Of a DNA stretch of 64,000 bases, positions 1 through 8,699 are shown one piece after another. Positions within the stretch are counted from its first letter, which is position 1. Each line of letters begins with the position of its first letter. The translations under genes and the position numbers were made by a program. The DNA is from Nocardioides alkalitolerans DSM 16699 (GTDB taxonomy: Bacteria; Actinomycetota; Actinomycetes; Propionibacteriales; Nocardioidaceae): positions 62,001 through 126,000 of the forward strand of contig NZ_AUFN01000010.1 of assembly GCF_000426525.1 (NCBI RefSeq). The letters run 5' to 3'. The notes beneath the pieces are model-generated. The model was not told where the DNA came from and did no database searches. It worked only from the letters and a program-made list of their open reading frames with translations.

Positions 1-834
1 CTGCGAGCGTACGAAGGCCCCCAGGTCGCCGATCCGGGACTGGTAGACGTCGTTGAACTTCTCGAGGTCCTCGAGCAGCTCCCGGGTGGTGTTGCGGTGC
101 TCGCCGCGCGTCCCCCGGATGCCGAGGGTGCCGCGCGTCTCGTTGTTGTCCCAGGCGACCACGCCGCCGCCGCGCACCGTGCCGAACGTGTAGCCGGCGG
201 CCAGCACGCCCGTCGTCTTCGCCGCACCGCCCTTCGGGTTCAGGAACGCGATCGTGCGCGGGCCGTCGAAGTCGCGCTGGATCGCCCGGCGCTGCAGCTC
301 GTTCTCGACCTCCGCCCGCCCCATCTGCGGCTTCACGGCGCCGCCGGTCCAGCGTCGTACGCGACCACGCCACCCCCACGTCGCGGGGCCCAGCGGCAGG
401 TCACCGGCCCGGCGGTCGAGGAAGTCGGTGGCCGACATGAAGCGGGGCACCTCCGCCGGCGGGTAGGCGGTGACCACGGCCGGTACGGCGCTCCCGGGCG
501 GCGCCGGGACGGGGGCGGGCGCCTGCGCTCGTGCCTGCGCCGGGACGGGGCCGCCACCCGGCAGGGGCGGCAGGTCGCCGTACCCGCTGCTCTCCGGCCG
601 CGCGATGCGTCGTCCCGCGACGGGCTGGGTGTGCTCCGCGGGCTGCTGCTGGGCGGACTGGTGGGAGGGCTGGTGCGCAGCCGCCTCCTCCTGCTCGCGC
701 CACGCGGTGTACGCCGCCAGCTCGTCCGCCGAGTAGAGCCGCTCGCTCGTGCCGGCGTCGAGGTGCGACGGACCGGGACTGCCGAAGCTCTGGGGCGAGG
801 GCTGCTCGGGAGGCTGCGCGGGAGGCTGGGACAC
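1..834 (-). CDS. MinD/ParA-like P-loop ATPase (partial, C-terminus off the left edge)
   Basis: The reading frame is open from a GTG at 834 to the window edge, 278 codons, ending in ...GAFVRSQ. Residues 1-120 are low-complexity, rich in Pro, Gln and Ala; about 125-190 hold basic and acidic stretches; a deviant Walker A, LNPKGGAAKTT, has its first Lys at residue 201. A conserved AWDNNETRGTLG follows. The family consists of MinD/ParA ATPases that dimerise on ATP and position DNA, secretion or pilus machinery. In this subgroup the Gly before the second P-loop Lys is Ala. The GTG has AGAAGG six nt upstream. It lies 89 nt after nusB on the same strand and may be the last gene of the aro-efp-nusB run. 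The partner system lies outside the window, so its cargo cannot be told. Confidence 0.8.
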   Translation of the reverse strand, partial: MSQPPAQPPEQPSPQSFGSPGPSHLDAGTSERLYSADELAAYTAWREQEEAAAHQPSHQSAQQQPAEHTQPVAGRRIARPESSGYGDLPPLPGGGPVPAQARAQAPAPVPAPPGSAVPAVVTAYPPAEVPRFMSATDFLDRRAGDLPLGPATWGWRGRVRRWTGGAVKPQMGRAEVENELQRRAIQRDFDGPRTIAFLNPKGGAAKTTGVLAAGYTFGTVRGGGVVAWDNNETRGTLGIRGTRGEHRNTTRELLEDLEKFNDVYQSRIGDLGAFVRSQ

Positions 835-923
835 GGGCGACCTTCTCGTGCTCGCGGGCGATGGGACGGGCGCGCGCACCTACCCCTGCCGGCGACCGGG
901 CAAACCCCGCGCTGGTCCTCCGG

Positions 924-1331
924 TCAGCCGACCTCGGGCCGGTTGCGCACCACGGCCGCGAGGACGCCGTTCACGAAGCCGGGCGAGTCGTCGGTCGAGA
1001 GGTCGCCGACCAGCGAGAGCGCCTCGCTGATCGCCACCGCGTCGTCGACGTCCTCGGCCCAGAGGATCTCGTAGACCCCGAGCCGCAGCACGTTGCGGTC
1101 GACGGCCGGCATGCGCTCGAGCGTCCAGCCCTCGGCCCGCGTCGTGAGGATCTCGTCGATCTCGGCGAGGTGCTCGGAGACGCCCCGCACCAGCGTCGAG
1201 GTGTACGGGTTGTTCGGCGGCTCGCCGTCCGCGATCGCCGTGTCGAGCGCCGCCGCCGGGTTCTCCCCGCGCATCTCGGCGCCGAAGAGCACGTCGAGGG
1301 CGCGCTTGCGGGCCTTGGTCCGGGCTCCCAT
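924..1331 (-). CDS. nusB: Transcription antitermination factor NusB
   Basis: A 135-aa protein of normal NusB length, beginning [19 protein letters not shown] and carrying the typical DRNVLRLGVYEIL and SEALSLVGDLSTDDSPGFVN segments. NusB binds boxA RNA with NusE (S10) to assemble the rRNA antitermination complex. The ATG overlaps the efp stop as TGATG, so this start is favoured and translation is probably coupled to efp. The C-terminal helix NGVLAAVVRNRPEVG is family-like. efp-nusB adjacency is common in Actinobacteria. Confidence 0.95.
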   Translation of the reverse strand: MGARTKARKRALDVLFGAEMRGENPAAALDTAIADGEPPNNPYTSTLVRGVSEHLAEIDEILTTRAEGWTLERMPAVDRNVLRLGVYEILWAEDVDDAVAISEALSLVGDLSTDDSPGFVNGVLAAVVRNRPEVG

Positions 1332-1894
1332 CAGCTGCTGACGCGGCCCAGGTAGGAGGAGTCGCGGGTGTCGACCTTGATCTTCTCGCCCGTGGTGATG
1401 AAGAGCGGCACCTGCACGGTGGCGCCCGTCTCGACCGTCGCGGGCTTGGTGCCGCCGGTGGAGCGGTCGCCCTGGAGACCGGGCTCGGTGTAGGTCACGA
1501 CGAGCTCGACCGAGGCCGGCAGCTCGATGTAGAGCACGCGGCCGTCGTTCGTGGCCACGATGGCCTCCTGGTTCTCCAGGAGGAAGTCGCTGGCGTCGCC
1601 GACGATCTCGGGAGCGACCTCGAGCTGCTCGTAGCTCTGGACGTCCATGAAGACGTACGACGTGCCGTCGTTGTAGAGGTACTGCATCGTCCGCTTGTCG
1701 ACGTTCGCGATGTCGACCTTGACGTCGGCGTTGAACGTCTTGTCGACGGTCTTGCCCGACTCGATGTTCTTCAGCTTGGAGCGCACGACCGCGCCGCCCT
1801 TGCCGGGCTTGTGGTGCTGGAACCAGATGACCTGCCAGAGCTGGCCGTCGAGGTTGAGCACCATGCCGTTCTTCAGGTCGTTCGTCGTTGCCAT
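1331..1894 (-). CDS. efp: Elongation factor P
   Basis: A 187-aa protein with the three beta-barrel domains of EF-P: KOW-like N-terminus from [15 protein letters not shown] domains from about residues 65 and 130. EF-P enters the ribosomal E site and rescues stalls at polyproline. The tip loop HKPGKGGA carries Lys32, the position modified in many bacteria; I see no EpmA/YmfI-type modifying gene in the window. The C-terminal [20 protein letters not shown] is the usual EF-P signature. It follows aroQ by 78 nt and overlaps nusB by one base. Confidence 0.97.
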   Translation of the reverse strand: MATTNDLKNGMVLNLDGQLWQVIWFQHHKPGKGGAVVRSKLKNIESGKTVDKTFNADVKVDIANVDKRTMQYLYNDGTSYVFMDVQSYEQLEVAPEIVGDASDFLLENQEAIVATNDGRVLYIELPASVELVVTYTEPGLQGDRSTGGTKPATVETGATVQVPLFITTGEKIKVDTRDSSYLGRVSS

Positions 1895-1972
1895 GCGCGC
1901 GTCTTCGCCTTTGGTCGTCGGAGGAGTCGGAGCGGGAGCGTGCCGGACCTGCGTCGGGCACGGCGGGGAAGT

Positions 1973-2437
1973 CTAGCCCGTCGCCCCGTCGGCCACGACT
2001 TCCAGCGCCTCGCGGTAGCCGTCGACGCCCTTGCCCTTCACCACGGCGACCGCGTGGGCGGTGACGACCGAGGAGTGCCGCCAGGTCTCCGGGCGTGCCT
2101 CGGGGTCGGAGAGGTGGACCTCCACGAGCGGGGCGGTGAGCTGCGCGCAGGCGTCGTACACGGCGTAGGAGTAGTGCGTCCACGCGGCGGCGTTGAGCAC
2201 GACCGGGGTGCCGTCGTCGGCGGCGGCGTTGAGCCAGTCGACCATCACGCCCTCGTGGTTGGTCTGCCGGACCTCGACGGCCAGGCCGAGGTCGCTGCCC
2301 CAGCCCTCGCAGAGGCCGACGAGGTCGGCGTACGTCGTGCGGCCGTAGATCTCGGGCTGCCGCTTGCCGAGGCGCCCGAGGTTGGGGCCGTTGAGCACCA
2401 GCACGGTGCGGGCGGGCTGTGCCGCGGTGTCCGTCAT
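1973..2437 (-). CDS. aroQ: Type II 3-dehydroquinate dehydratase
   Basis: A 154-aa type II dehydroquinase, third step of the shikimate pathway (3-dehydroquinate to 3-dehydroshikimate). Seen in the sequence: [17 protein letters not shown] with the catalytic Tyr, the TNHEG motif, the [11 protein letters not shown] substrate loop with His, and [16 protein letters not shown]. The ATG at 2437 is preceded by GGAGGAG. An upstream in-frame extension exists but is only a shadow of aroB. It lies 32 nt behind aroB; aroC, aroK, aroB and aroQ form one shikimate operon. Confidence 0.96.
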   Translation of the reverse strand: MTDTAAQPARTVLVLNGPNLGRLGKRQPEIYGRTTYADLVGLCEGWGSDLGLAVEVRQTNHEGVMVDWLNAAADDGTPVVLNAAAWTHYSYAVYDACAQLTAPLVEVHLSDPEARPETWRHSSVVTAHAVAVVKGKGVDGYREALEVVADGATG

Positions 2438-2469
2438 CGTCGTCTCCTCCACATCGCCGGGCGGCGGGC

Positions 2470-3582
2470 TCAGCGGCCCGCGGCCATCACGTCGTACGCG
2501 GCCCGCAGGTCGGCCTCGTCGGGGCCGGCGAGCACGCGCGGTCGCGCGAGCCCGTCGAGCACGACGAAGCGCAGCCGGTCGCCGCGCGACTTCTTGTCGA
2601 CCCGCATCGAGGCGTGCAGGTCGTCGAACGAGGCGCCCGCGTACGACGTGGGCAGGCCGACCGCGGCCAGCGTGCTCGCGTGCCGCGCGGCCGTCGCGTC
2701 GTCGAGGTGGCCCGTACGGCGGGCGAGCTCGGCGACGTAGACCATGCCGACACCGACGGCCTCGCCGTGGCGCATCTCGTAGGCCTCGGCCCGCTCGATG
2801 GCGTGCGCCATCGTGTGGCCGTAGTTGAGCGCCTCGCGGCCGGGGTGGACCGCACCGGCGGCGCCGGCCGTCTCGCGCAGGTCGCCGACGACGACGTCGA
2901 TCTTGACCTGAACCGAGCGCAGCACCAGCTCGCGGAGCACGGCGCTCGTCGGGTCGGCCGCTCCGGCCGGGTCGGCCTCGACGAGCGCGAGGATCTCGGG
3001 GTCGGCGATGAAGCCGCACTTCACGACCTCGCCGAGCCCGCTGACCAGCTCGTCGTGGGGCAGCGTCGTCAGGGTCGCGAGGTCGCAGACGACGCCGGCG
3101 GGCTCGTGGAAGGAGCCGACGAGGTTCTTGCCGGCGGACGTGTTCATGCCGGTCTTGCCGCCGACCGCCGCGTCGACCATGCCCAGCAGGGTGGTCGGCA
3201 CGTGGACGACCTTCACCCCGCGCAGCCAGGTGGCGGCGACGAAGCCGCCCATGTCGGTGGTCGCACCGCCGCCGACGGTGACCACGGCGTCGGAGCGGGT
3301 GAAGCCGGCCTGGCCCAGCGCGTCCCACGCGGAGACGGCGACGGCGGCCGTCTTGGCGCCCTCGCCCTCGGGCAGCGGCAGCTCGAGCACGGTGAGACCG
3401 GCCGCGGCCAGGTCGTCCAGCACCGGGGCCGCCAGGTGGCGCAGGCCGTCGGGGAAGAGGACGGCGACGCGGCGGACGTCCTCGCCCAGCATCGGCAGGA
3501 CGGCGGACCCCACTCCCGCGCCGACCACCACGTCGTACGGTGACGCGCCCCCGACGTGGAGGGTGGCCGGCCCGTCAGACAC
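2470..3582 (-). CDS. aroB: 3-dehydroquinate synthase
   Basis: 370 aa, normal for AroB, which converts DAHP to 3-dehydroquinate with NAD and Zn2+ or Co2+. The NAD-binding region has [17 protein letters not shown] and the helix [18 protein letters not shown]. Metal ligands are expected in the GEVVKCGFI Glu, [11 protein letters not shown]is and [11 protein letters not shown]is segments, all present. The start overlaps the aroK stop by 8 nt. No truncation or missing key residue seen. Confidence 0.97.
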   Translation of the reverse strand: MSDGPATLHVGGASPYDVVVGAGVGSAVLPMLGEDVRRVAVLFPDGLRHLAAPVLDDLAAAGLTVLELPLPEGEGAKTAAVAVSAWDALGQAGFTRSDAVVTVGGGATTDMGGFVAATWLRGVKVVHVPTTLLGMVDAAVGGKTGMNTSAGKNLVGSFHEPAGVVCDLATLTTLPHDELVSGLGEVVKCGFIADPEILALVEADPAGAADPTSAVLRELVLRSVQVKIDVVVGDLRETAGAAGAVHPGREALNYGHTMAHAIERAEAYEMRHGEAVGVGMVYVAELARRTGHLDDATAARHASTLAAVGLPTSYAGASFDDLHASMRVDKKSRGDRLRFVVLDGLARPRVLAGPDEADLRAAYDVMAAGR

Positions 3583-4111
3583 GCGCGTCCTCGAGGCGGG
3601 CGGTGATCTCGGCCGCCACCTCGACGGGCTCGCGACCGTCGGTGTCGACCACGATCGTCGCGACCGACTCGTAGATCGGCGTGCGCTCGTCGAGCAGCGT
3701 CTTGATGCGCGTGCGCACGCCGCCGAGGAGCATGGGGCGCGAGCTGCCGAGGCCCACCCGGCGGACCGCCTCGGCGAGGCCCACGCGCAGGAACACGACG
3801 GTGTGGTCGGCGAGGTGGCCGCGGGTGCCGTCGTCCATCACGGAGCCGCCGCCGAGCGCCAGCACGCCCTCGTGCCCGGTCAGCCCGGCGATGACGGCCT
3901 CCCGCTCGAGCGCCCGGAAGTGGGCCTCGCCCTCGGTGACGAAGATGTCGGAGATCTCGCGCCCCTCGGCGGCCACGATGTCGGCGTCGCTGTCGCGGAA
4001 GGCCACGCCCCAGCGCTGGGCGAGGACCTCGCCGACCGTCGTCTTGCCGGCGCCCATGGAGCCGATGAGGACGACCCGCGGACGCACGGGCACCCGCCCG
4101 GCGCCGGTCAC
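3575..4111 (-). CDS. aroK: Shikimate kinase
   Basis: 178 aa from a GTG that overlaps the aroC stop as GTGA. The P-loop GSMGAGKTT has Lys23, followed by FRDSDADI for Mg and shikimate binding, a Walker-B-like VLALGGGSV, and LGSSRPML in the lid. AroK phosphorylates shikimate at O3. Longer open-frame extensions run into aroC and are shadows. A second GTG six codons in (MPVRPRV) is possible, but the overlap start fits the coupling seen elsewhere in this operon. Confidence 0.95.
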   Translation of the reverse strand: MTGAGRVPVRPRVVLIGSMGAGKTTVGEVLAQRWGVAFRDSDADIVAAEGREISDIFVTEGEAHFRALEREAVIAGLTGHEGVLALGGGSVMDDGTRGHLADHTVVFLRVGLAEAVRRVGLGSSRPMLLGGVRTRIKTLLDERTPIYESVATIVVDTDGREPVEVAAEITARLEDARV

Positions 4112-5307
4112 CGGAACCTCAGCGCGTCGAGGTAGGTCTCCACGTTGCGGCGGGTCTCGCTCACGGCGTCGCCGCCGAACTTCTCGGTGACGGCGTCGGC
4201 CAGCACGAGCGCGACCATCGCCTCGGCGACGATGCCGGCGGCCGGCACCGCGCAGACGTCGGAGCGCTGGTGGTGGGCCGCCGTGGCCTCTCCGGTGGCG
4301 ACGTCGACCGTGCGGAGCGCGCGCGGGATGGTCGCGATCGGCTTCATGGCGGCCCGGACCCGGAGCGTCTCCCCCGTGCTCATGCCGCCCTCGGTGCCGC
4401 CGGCACGGCCCGACGTACGACGCAGCCCGAGCGCGTTCGCGGCACCACCGGGGGTGTCGGCCACGATCTCGTCGTGGGCCAGCGAGCCGGGGGTGGCGGC
4501 GAGCTCGAAGCCGTCGCCGACCTCGACGCCCTTGATGGCCTGGATGCCCATGAGGGCGCCGGCGAGGCGGGAGTCGAGACGACGGTCCCAGTGCACGTGG
4601 GAGCCCAGCCCCGGCGGCAGGCCGTGGACGACGACCTCGACGACGCCACCGAGGGTGTCGCCGTCCTTGTGGGCCTGGTCGATGCGCTCGACCATCGCCC
4701 GGCTCGCCTCGGGGTCGAGGCACCGCACCGGGTCCTCGTCGAGGCGCGCGACGTCGTCGGGGCCGGGCACGGAGCCGGCGGGGGCGGGCACCCCACCGAG
4801 CTCGACGACGTGGGAGACGATCCGGGCGTCGGTGGTCTGCTCGAGGAACGCGGCCGCGACGGCGCCGAGCGCGACGCGCGCCGCGGTCTCGCGGGCGGAG
4901 GCGCGCTCGAGGATCGGACGGGCCTCGTCGAAGTCGTACTTCTGCATGCCGACGAGATCGGCGTGGCCGGGCCGGGGGCGCGTGAGCGCGGCGTTGCGGG
5001 CGCTGCTGGCGAGCTCGTCGGGGTCGACCGGGTCGGCCGCCATGACCTTCTCCCACTTCGGCCACTCGGTGTTGCCCACCTCGATGGCGACGGGACCGCC
5101 CTGCGACCGCCCGTGGCGGACGCCACCGATGAAGCGGACCTCGTCGGCCTCGAACTTCATGCGGGCACCGCGGCCGTAGCCGAGCCGGCGACGGGCGAGG
5201 GCATCGGCGACGTCGGCCGAGGTGATCTGGACGTGGGCGGGGAGACCTTCGAGGATCGCGACGAGCGCCGGACCGTGCGACTCCCCCGCGGTGAGCCAAC
5301 GGAGCAT
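4108..5307 (-). CDS. aroC: Chorismate synthase
   Basis: 399 aa. AroC makes chorismate from EPSP using reduced FMN. Signatures: [14 protein letters not shown] at the N-terminus, the [13 protein letters not shown] and [14 protein letters not shown] flavin and substrate segments, and [11 protein letters not shown]. The C-terminal ALRFR runs into the aroK GTG. It is the first aro gene of the operon; the 84 nt to the prepilin peptidase hold no gene. Confidence 0.97.
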   Translation of the reverse strand: MLRWLTAGESHGPALVAILEGLPAHVQITSADVADALARRRLGYGRGARMKFEADEVRFIGGVRHGRSQGGPVAIEVGNTEWPKWEKVMAADPVDPDELASSARNAALTRPRPGHADLVGMQKYDFDEARPILERASARETAARVALGAVAAAFLEQTTDARIVSHVVELGGVPAPAGSVPGPDDVARLDEDPVRCLDPEASRAMVERIDQAHKDGDTLGGVVEVVVHGLPPGLGSHVHWDRRLDSRLAGALMGIQAIKGVEVGDGFELAATPGSLAHDEIVADTPGGAANALGLRRTSGRAGGTEGGMSTGETLRVRAAMKPIATIPRALRTVDVATGEATAAHHQRSDVCAVPAAGIVAEAMVALVLADAVTEKFGGDAVSETRRNVETYLDALRFR

Positions 5308-5391
5308 GGGCGGAAGTCTGTCACGTGCCTCCGGTCACCCGGTCGGCCCTCCCGGCGGCGAGACGGCGGGATCGGGCGGGATCCGTCGGGG

Positions 5392-6165
5392 TCAGGCGCC
5401 GAGGTTCGGCATGACCGCCGGGCCGATCAGGAGGCCGAGCAGCGCCCCGGCCAGCATGAAGGGACCGAACGGGTAGGCCTTGCGGTCGATGACCCGCAGC
5501 AGCATCAGCAGACCGGCGATCACCCCGCCCAGCAGGAACGGCAGGTAGAGGCCAACCGCGGTCTCCGGCCACCCCGCCCAGCCGAGCACCGCACCCAGCA
5601 GGCCGGAGAGCCGGACGTCCCCGAAGCCCATCCACCGCGACTGGATCCGCCACAGCAGCCAGTAGACGAATCCCGCGACCAGGAAGCCCCAGCCCGCACG
5701 CCGCAGGTCCGCCGTGTCGCCCTCGGCGAGCGTCGCCACCACCATGAGGGCGCCGACCACGACGTACGACGGGTAGATCAGCCGCGTGGGCAGCAGCATC
5801 GTGCGCCAGTCGACGGTCGCGAGCGTGACGCCCACCGGCACGAGGTAGACGAGCCAGAGCAGCGGCCAGGACCAGCCGGCGTACGCGCCGACGACGGCGC
5901 CGAGGAGGCCGGAGACGACGGCGAACCACAGCCCGAGGCCCGGGGCGGCCGCCACCTCGGCGAAGGTCGGGAACACCGGGGCCGGCTCGCGGGCGGCGGC
6001 GCCGGGACCGGCGTCGACCTCGTCCTCGGGGTCGTCGGGGGGCTCGGGCACGCGGGCCAGGACGGCCGGCATGGCGAGGGCCAGGGCCGCCGCCACCGTG
6101 GCCGCGACGAGCGCGGTGTCGGCGTTCGCGCCCCAGTCGGTGCCCCAGGCGCTGCCCCAGTCCAT
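5392..6165 (-). CDS. A24-family prepilin peptidase-like membrane protein
   Basis: 257 aa with about seven hydrophobic segments. Both aspartate motifs of type-IV prepilin peptidases are present: VDWRTMLLPTRL (D followed by P) and MGFGDVRLSGLLG (GxGD). The N-terminal methyltransferase domain with its CxxC pairs, found in long PilD enzymes, is absent; residues 1-70 are one membrane helix plus an acidic, Pro-rich stretch. The function is probably cleavage of Flp/Tad-type or pseudopilin leaders in the membrane. The ATG lies 8 nt after a TAGGGT that includes the aroE stop, so it may have its own leaderless promoter. The substrate pilins are not in this window. Confidence 0.88.
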   Translation of the reverse strand: MDWGSAWGTDWGANADTALVAATVAAALALAMPAVLARVPEPPDDPEDEVDAGPGAAAREPAPVFPTFAEVAAAPGLGLWFAVVSGLLGAVVGAYAGWSWPLLWLVYLVPVGVTLATVDWRTMLLPTRLIYPSYVVVGALMVVATLAEGDTADLRRAGWGFLVAGFVYWLLWRIQSRWMGFGDVRLSGLLGAVLGWAGWPETAVGLYLPFLLGGVIAGLLMLLRVIDRKAYPFGPFMLAGALLGLLIGPAVMPNLGA

Positions 6166-6173
6166 GGCGGAAG

Positions 6174-6179
6174 ACCCTA
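6174..6179 (-). promoter_or_regulatory. -10 box overlapping the aroE stop codon
   Basis: TAGGGT on the minus strand; its TAG is the aroE stop (6179-6177). It ends 8 nt before the prepilin-peptidase ATG at 6165. Confidence 0.45.
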
Positions 6180-7037
6180 GCGGGCGGCGAGGGCGGCCAG
6201 GCCGGCCCCGCGCATGACCTCGACCGTCGTCGACTCCCCCGTGAACTGCTCGAACTGCAGGAGTGCCTGGTGGACGAGGAGGTCGAGGCCGTTGACCACC
6301 ACGCCGCCGCGCGAGGTGGCGGCGTGGGCCAGCGGGGTCGGCCACGGGTCGTAGACCGCGTCGAACACCACGGGCGCGCCGGCGAGGGCGTCCAGGACCT
6401 CGTCGGTCTGGGCGTCGACGGGCACGGTCGCGGCCACCAGGTCGGCGGGTGCGGGTGCGGTCGCGAGGTGCTCGGCGAAGGTCGTGACGAGCACCTCGGG
6501 CACGTCGGGATGGGCGCGGACGGCGTCGACCGTCTCGCCGGCCCGCTCGGCCGAGCGCACGACCAGCGTGATGCGGCGGACCCCCAGCTCGCACAGCGCG
6601 AGGGAGAGCGACGTCGCCGTGGCCCCGCCGCCCAGGACGACGGCCGACCCGACCGCGTCGACGCCCCGCTCCCGCAGGGCCTCGACCGCGCCCGGGACGT
6701 CGGTGTTGTCGCCCCGCAGGCGGCCGTCGTCGAGCACCAGCGTGTTGACCGCCCCCGCGGCACGGGCGAGCGGCGTGACCTCGTCGGCCAGCGCCAGCGC
6801 CTCGCGCTTCAGCGGCATCGTCACCGACAGGCCCCGCCAGACCGGGTCGAGCCCGGTCACGAAGCCGAGCAGACCGCCGGCCTCGACGCGGTGGGCGTCG
6901 TACGTGAAGCCGCCCTCCCCGGAGAGGCCCTCCGCGGCGTACCCCGCGCGGTGGAGCGCCGGCGACAGCGAGTGGGCGATCGGGTCGCCGACGACGCCGC
7001 AGCGGCGTCGGTCAGTTCTGCTGGGCGCGTCGGACAT
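6177..7037 (-). CDS. aroE: Shikimate dehydrogenase
   Basis: 286 aa. AroE reduces 3-dehydroshikimate with NADPH. Seen: GDPIAHSLSPALHRAGY (shikimate site), SVTMPLKREAL with the catalytic Lys, GDNTDVPGA with the catalytic Asp, the GGGATATSLSLAL nucleotide loop, and a C-terminal GLDLLVHQALLQFEQFTG. The chosen ATG overlaps the mltG end by 26 nt; a later start would cut the first strand. A longer open frame upstream is a shadow of mltG. Confidence 0.95.
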   Translation of the reverse strand: MSDAPSRTDRRRCGVVGDPIAHSLSPALHRAGYAAEGLSGEGGFTYDAHRVEAGGLLGFVTGLDPVWRGLSVTMPLKREALALADEVTPLARAAGAVNTLVLDDGRLRGDNTDVPGAVEALRERGVDAVGSAVVLGGGATATSLSLALCELGVRRITLVVRSAERAGETVDAVRAHPDVPEVLVTTFAEHLATAPAPADLVAATVPVDAQTDEVLDALAGAPVVFDAVYDPWPTPLAHAATSRGGVVVNGLDLLVHQALLQFEQFTGESTTVEVMRGAGLAALAAR

Positions 7038-8232
7038 TCGCGTTGTGCTCCTCGAGCGTCGCCGCGAACACCGACGAGTTCGAGCCGTCCCCGGCGGCGA
7101 CGAAGAAGCAGTAGCCCTCGTCCGAGGGGTTGACCGCCCCCTCCATCGCCGTGCGGCCCGGGGTCGCGATCGGACCGGGCGGCAGACCGGCGAAGCGGTA
7201 GGTGTTGTAGGGGCTGGGCGAGGCACGGTCCTCGTCGGTGGTGAACGGCGTGTCGGTCTCGCCCTTGATGAAGTTGACCGTGGAGTCCATCTGGAGCAGC
7301 CCCTCGGGCACGCCGGCACACTGGTCCTCGAGCCGGTCGTAGATGACCTCCGCGACGGCGGGGCGCTCCTCGGGCAGCAGCACCTCCTTCTCGATGATGC
7401 TCGCCAGGGTCAGCAGCTCGAACTGGGTGTAGCCCGGGACCGCGTCGTCGACGAGGCCGACCTCGGTCGCCACCTCCTGCCAGCGCGCCACCATCTGGGT
7501 CAGGATGTCGACCGCCGTGGGCTCGGGTCCGAAGTTGTAGCTGTCGGGGAAGAGGTAGCCCTCGATGTTGCCGTTCGCCTCGGCCGGCAGGCCGATCGCC
7601 GGGTCCTCGGCGGCCGCCTCGAAGTCCGCGACCGGGATGCCCGTGGCGCCCGAGAGGAGCTCGAAGGTCTGGGGCGCGGTGCGACCGGCGGTGATGGTGA
7701 TGCCGCCGGCACCACCGATGTAGTCGGCGTTGGTCATCAGCTCGGCCGCCTGCGCTCCGGACATGCCGGTGCACATGGAGCGCTCCCCGTCCCGGACGCT
7801 GCTGCTGGCGAGCGCGGTGGTGAAGGCACCGGAGGAGGCCACGACCCCCTCGTCGGCGAGCAGCTGGCCGATCTGGCCGGCGCTGTAGCCCGCTGGCACC
7901 GTGATCTGGACGTCGCCGGCACCCGTGGCGCACTCGGCCACCGAGGCGACGCCGTCGAAGTCCTCGGGCTCGCCCCCGCCGGCGAGGCGGTCGCTCACCC
8001 AGCTGACCCCGTAATAGAGGCCGCCGACGACCAGCGCGATCACCACCACGAAGACGAAGAGGCAGCCGAAGCGGCCCTTCTTCTTCTTCGCCCGGCGGTG
8101 CCCCGACGGTCGGGGGGCGCGCTCGTACTCGTCGTCGGGGTGGTGCTCGTCGTCGGGGTGGTACTCGTCGTCGGGGTGGTACTCGTCGTGCTCCTCCCCC
8201 GGCAGGTCGAGGGGAGAGTGCGAGTCAGTCAT
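7012..8232 (-). CDS. mltG: Endolytic murein transglycosylase MltG (YceG-like)
   Basis: 406 aa. Residues 1-45 are a His/Asp/Glu-rich cytoplasmic tail with DDEYHP repeats, then RRAKKKKGR and one membrane helix at about 54-76. The rest is the extracellular YceG domain: LysM-like part with AGQIGQLLADEGVV, LFPDSYNFGPEPTA, and the catalytic LASIIEKEV with Glu281. MltG cuts nascent peptidoglycan strands and sets their length. The N-terminal repeats are encoded by an 18-bp tandem repeat. It overlaps ruvX by 8 nt and aroE by 26 nt, the usual actinobacterial alaS-ruvX-mltG-aroE order. Confidence 0.95.
   Translation of the reverse strand: MTDSHSPLDLPGEEHDEYHPDDEYHPDDEHHPDDEYERAPRPSGHRRAKKKKGRFGCLFVFVVVIALVVGGLYYGVSWVSDRLAGGGEPEDFDGVASVAECATGAGDVQITVPAGYSAGQIGQLLADEGVVASSGAFTTALASSSVRDGERSMCTGMSGAQAAELMTNADYIGGAGGITITAGRTAPQTFELLSGATGIPVADFEAAAEDPAIGLPAEANGNIEGYLFPDSYNFGPEPTAVDILTQMVARWQEVATEVGLVDDAVPGYTQFELLTLASIIEKEVLLPEERPAVAEVIYDRLEDQCAGVPEGLLQMDSTVNFIKGETDTPFTTDEDRASPSPYNTYRFAGLPPGPIATPGRTAMEGAVNPSDEGYCFFVAAGDGSNSSVFAATLEEHNANVRRAQQN
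8125..8190. repeat. 18-bp tandem repeat inside mltG
   Basis: Three adjacent units of about GTACTCGTCGTCGGGGTG (8125-8142, 8143-8160 with one change, 8161-8178) and a partial fourth. On the minus strand they encode repeated HPDDEY in the cytoplasmic tail of MltG. The unit is a multiple of three, so copy changes would keep the frame. Confidence 0.9.
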
Positions 8233-8686
8233 CGTGCTCCTCGAGGAGTTCGCCTGGCGCTGCCCCCGTGCTGCGCTCGGTGTCCAGAACGTGCTGCAGG
8301 ATCACGACGGCGGCGGCCTGGTCGACCACCGCACGTCGCTTGCTGCCCTTGCGACCGCGTTCGCGGAGCATGTTCTCCGCTGAAACGGTGGTGAGTCTCT
8401 CATCGACCAGTCGGACGGGCGTCGGCCGCATCCGTTCGGCGAGCTCGTCGGTGAAGGCGCGGACCTTGACGGCCGCCGGTCCCTCGCCCCCGGACATCGA
8501 CCGGGGCAGGCCGACCACGATCTCGATCGCCTCCTCCTCGTCGCGGATCGCGACGAGCCGGGCCAGGTCGCCGGCGCCCCGGGGGACGGTCTCGACCGGG
8601 GTCGCCAGGATCCCGGAGGGGTCGCACCGGGCGACCCCGATCCGGGCGTCGCCCGGGTCGATGCCGAGCCGCACTCCTCGTCGCAC
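8225..8686 (-). CDS. ruvX: RuvX/YqgF-family RNase H-fold nuclease
   Basis: 153 aa with the YqgF signature VRLGIDPGDARIGVARCDP, EIVVGLPRSMSGGEGPAA, VRLVDERLTTVSAE and DQAAAVVILQHVLD. The family is a Holliday-junction resolvase-like RNase H fold linked to 16S rRNA 5' end processing. The GTG at 8686 begins 13 nt after the alaS stop; a second GTG at 8674 is equally in frame but has no spacing to a ribosome site. The longer open frame is an alaS shadow. Confidence 0.93.
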   Translation of the reverse strand: MRRGVRLGIDPGDARIGVARCDPSGILATPVETVPRGAGDLARLVAIRDEEEAIEIVVGLPRSMSGGEGPAAVKVRAFTDELAERMRPTPVRLVDERLTTVSAENMLRERGRKGSKRRAVVDQAAAVVILQHVLDTERSTGAAPGELLEEHDD

Positions 8687-8699
8687 GCCGCCGGCCCGC

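Noticed and set aside
8125..8190. Repeat array considered as CRISPR
   Set aside because: Units are adjacent with no spacers and lie inside the mltG coding frame.
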